From positions 1-45,322 of the forward strand of contig JBKEBP010000247.1 of the NCBI GenBank assembly GCA_047973235.1: a DNA stretch of 45,322 nt, given 5' to 3'. The DNA comes from Aequitasia sp047973235. GTDB taxonomy: Bacteria; Bacillota; Clostridia; Lachnospirales; Lachnospiraceae. Position 1 is the first letter of the stretch. Each line of letters starts with the position of its first letter. The position numbers and the translations under genes are program-made. A model generated the notes under the pieces. That model worked only from the letters and a program-made list of their open reading frames with translations. It made no database searches and was not told the DNA's origin. Shown in pieces: positions 44,107 through 45,322 of the stretch.

Positions 44107-45051
44107 ATGATTAAAAAGAAAAGAATTGTCATAGCACTCGGAGGCAATGCTCTCGGGAATAATCTCCCGGAGCAGATGCTGGCTGTTAAGACGACTGCTA
44201 AGGCTATAGTTGATTTATTAGAAGAAAACTGTGAAGTAATAATTGTACATGGTAATGGTCCTCAAGTTGGTATGATTAACAATGCAATGAGTGCGCTTAG
44301 TCGCGAAAACCCGAACCAGCCAAACACACCACTATCAGTATGTGTTGCAATGAGTCAGGCATATATTGGCTACGATTTACAAAATGCACTGCGTGAGGAA
44401 ATGCTTGTTCGTGGTATTCCTGATATTCCTGTTACAACTATGATTACACAAATGCGCGTAGATGGTAATGCTCCTGAATTCGATCATCCGTCAAAGCCCA
44501 TAGGTCACTTTATGTCAAAAGATGAGGCTAATAATGCCGTTGAAAAATACGGTTACATAGTAAAAGAGGATTCCGGACGAGGTTACCGAAGAGTTGTTGC
44601 CTCACCAAAACCTGTTGAAATCGTAGAACTTCGAGCTATTCGCTCACTTGTAAATGATGGTCAATTAGTTATTGCATGTGGTGGTGGCGGTATTCCTGTC
44701 ACTTTAAAAGGAACTCACTTAAAAGGCGCAAGTGCAGTAATAGACAAAGACTTTGCTGCTTGCCTACTTGCTAAGGAACTTGATGCCGATTGCCTCATTA
44801 TACTAACTGCTATTGAAAAAGTTGCCGTTAACTTTGGAAAGTCTGATCAAAAATGGCTGGATAGCATGACTCCTGTGGAAGCAAAGCAATACATAGCTGA
44901 AGAGCAATTTGCTCCCGGTTCAATGCTTCCTAAAGTCGAAGCTGCCATGCAATTCGTCGAATCAAAGGAAGGTCGCGAAGCTATAATCACACTTCTTGAA
45001 AAGGCCGGAGAAGGTGTTAAAGGTAAGACCGGAACTCATATACATATGTAA
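44107..45051 (+). CDS. arcC: Carbamate kinase
   Basis: A 314-residue carbamate kinase that turns carbamoyl phosphate and ADP into ATP plus carbamate, the energy-yielding last step here. Signatures are VIALGGNALGNN at the N-terminus, IVHGNGPQVGM, VIACGGGGIPV and VIDKDFAACLLAKEL. I start at the ATG at 44107, with GGAGGG seven bases upstream; an earlier in-frame ATG at 44053 would overlap ygeW by 35 bases. It is the last gene of the plus-strand operon. YqeA of E. coli has the same place in the corresponding gene set. Confidence 0.94.
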   Translation: MIKKKRIVIALGGNALGNNLPEQMLAVKTTAKAIVDLLEENCEVIIVHGNGPQVGMINNAMSALSRENPNQPNTPLSVCVAMSQAYIGYDLQNALREEMLVRGIPDIPVTTMITQMRVDGNAPEFDHPSKPIGHFMSKDEANNAVEKYGYIVKEDSGRGYRRVVASPKPVEIVELRAIRSLVNDGQLVIACGGGGIPVTLKGTHLKGASAVIDKDFAACLLAKELDADCLIILTAIEKVAVNFGKSDQKWLDSMTPVEAKQYIAEEQFAPGSMLPKVEAAMQFVESKEGREAIITLLEKAGEGVKGKTGTHIHM

Positions 45052-45087
45052 TAAGAATTCTATTAAAATATTAACAAAACACCAACT

Positions 45088-45120
45088 AAAAAGGATGCAG
45101 GTAATGCCTGACATCCTTTT
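45088..45120 (+). terminator. terminator of the ygeX-arcC operon
   Basis: AAAAGGATG pairs with CATCCTTTT, and inside it CAGG pairs with CCTG around TAATG, with one bulged A. The stem ends in four T residues. It lies 37 bases after the carbamate kinase stop and directly abuts the IS left end. Bases 45052-45087 hold nothing else. Confidence 0.75.
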
Positions 45121-45322
45121 GGGACTATCCCAAGGATTGTGTAAACCTTCAAACTGATGTAAGATAATTACAACCGTTAGGAGGTTTATAATGGCAAGAA
45201 GAAGAGAGGAATCACCACAGAAAAAAGCACTGCGTGAACTGATGAAAGACTATCTTAAAAACAGCGATGTCAAGATCAAAGATGGAGCAGATGTCAACGC
45301 GGCAATGCGGGATAGGTTGTCT
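45121..45322 (+). mobile_element. left end of an IS256-family element (cut by the window edge)
   Basis: From GGGACTATCCC at 45121 the sequence looks like an insertion-sequence end with an internal palindrome. About 70 bases later comes a transposase start with its own AGGAGG site. The exact boundary is not fixed, since the right end and target duplication lie outside the window. Confidence 0.5.
45191..45322 (+). CDS. IS256-type transposase, N-terminal fragment
   Basis: Only the first 44 codons are in the window (MARRREESPQKKALRELM... to ADVNAAMRDRLS). The basic start, the LMKDYLK helix and DGADVNAAMRD resemble the N-terminus of IS256-family (Mutator-like) transposases of Clostridia. AGGAGG lies six bases before the ATG at 45191. 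The catalytic DDE region is beyond the edge, so integrity cannot be judged. Confidence 0.6.
   Translation, partial: MARRREESPQKKALRELMKDYLKNSDVKIKDGADVNAAMRDRLS

Overview
The window looks like a chromosomal piece of a low-G+C anaerobic Bacillota, most likely a Lachnospiraceae-type gut Clostridium. This rests on strong AGGAGG ribosome sites, ATG/GTG/TTG starts, an LCP ligase plus a TagGH-type exporter (Gram-positive envelope logic), and the gene families present. No rRNA, tRNA or CRISPR array was seen.

Left part (about 0-16.3 kb, mostly minus strand): a molybdenum-hydroxylase and purine-catabolism locus. Genes 14999-16333, 12023-14989, 9442-12009, 8037-9401 and 7084-8040 form one operon: ssnA-type aminohydrolase, ygfK-type FAD/Fe-S oxidoreductase, selenium-linked xanthine dehydrogenase, hydantoinase/dihydropyrimidinase and xdhC. 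Downstream lie a ModE-type HTH fused to YqeC, then yqeB. A convergent mocA is on the plus strand. A molybdopterin set follows: MoeA-like protein, moaC, moaA, MOSC-MogA fusion and the molybdate-binding lipoprotein modA. Together they take up molybdate, build and mature the cofactor, and oxidise and open purine-derived rings.

Right part (39.6-45.05 kb, plus strand): a YheO/DauR-like regulator, then ygeX (diaminopropionate ammonia-lyase), ygeY, ygeW and carbamate kinase. This is the nitrogen- and ATP-recovering end of the same anaerobic purine route. Both arms carry the same 19-bp palindrome upstream (16448-16466 and 39558-39576), so they are probably one regulon.

Middle part (18.5-39.3 kb, minus strand): a surface-polysaccharide locus lies between the two purine arms. 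It has GT4 and GT2 transferases, a TagG/KpsM permease, an ABC ATPase carrying an exported cohesin-like domain, and three proteins sharing an unassigned domain (two also with a HAD domain). It also has an LCP ligase, an SGNH plus CitC-like nucleotidyltransferase, a CMP-sugar synthetase, a DRE-TIM aldolase, a pyruvyltransferase-KdsC fusion and three KpsC/KpsS-like transferases. My inference is a Kdo- or nonulosonate-like acidic sugar polymer, made with Gram-negative group-2-capsule-type enzymes and exported and anchored by teichoic-acid-type machinery. Two genes are broken: the LCP gene by a 14-bp tandem duplication, and one KpsC/S-like paralogue by a frameshift plus an in-frame TGA. Parts of this block, especially 18.5-30 kb, look more A+T-rich by eye than the purine genes.

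Between the blocks (16.5-18.4 kb) are a choice-of-anchor-L-type surface protein and a 76-residue protein. The right edge holds the start of an IS256-type element.
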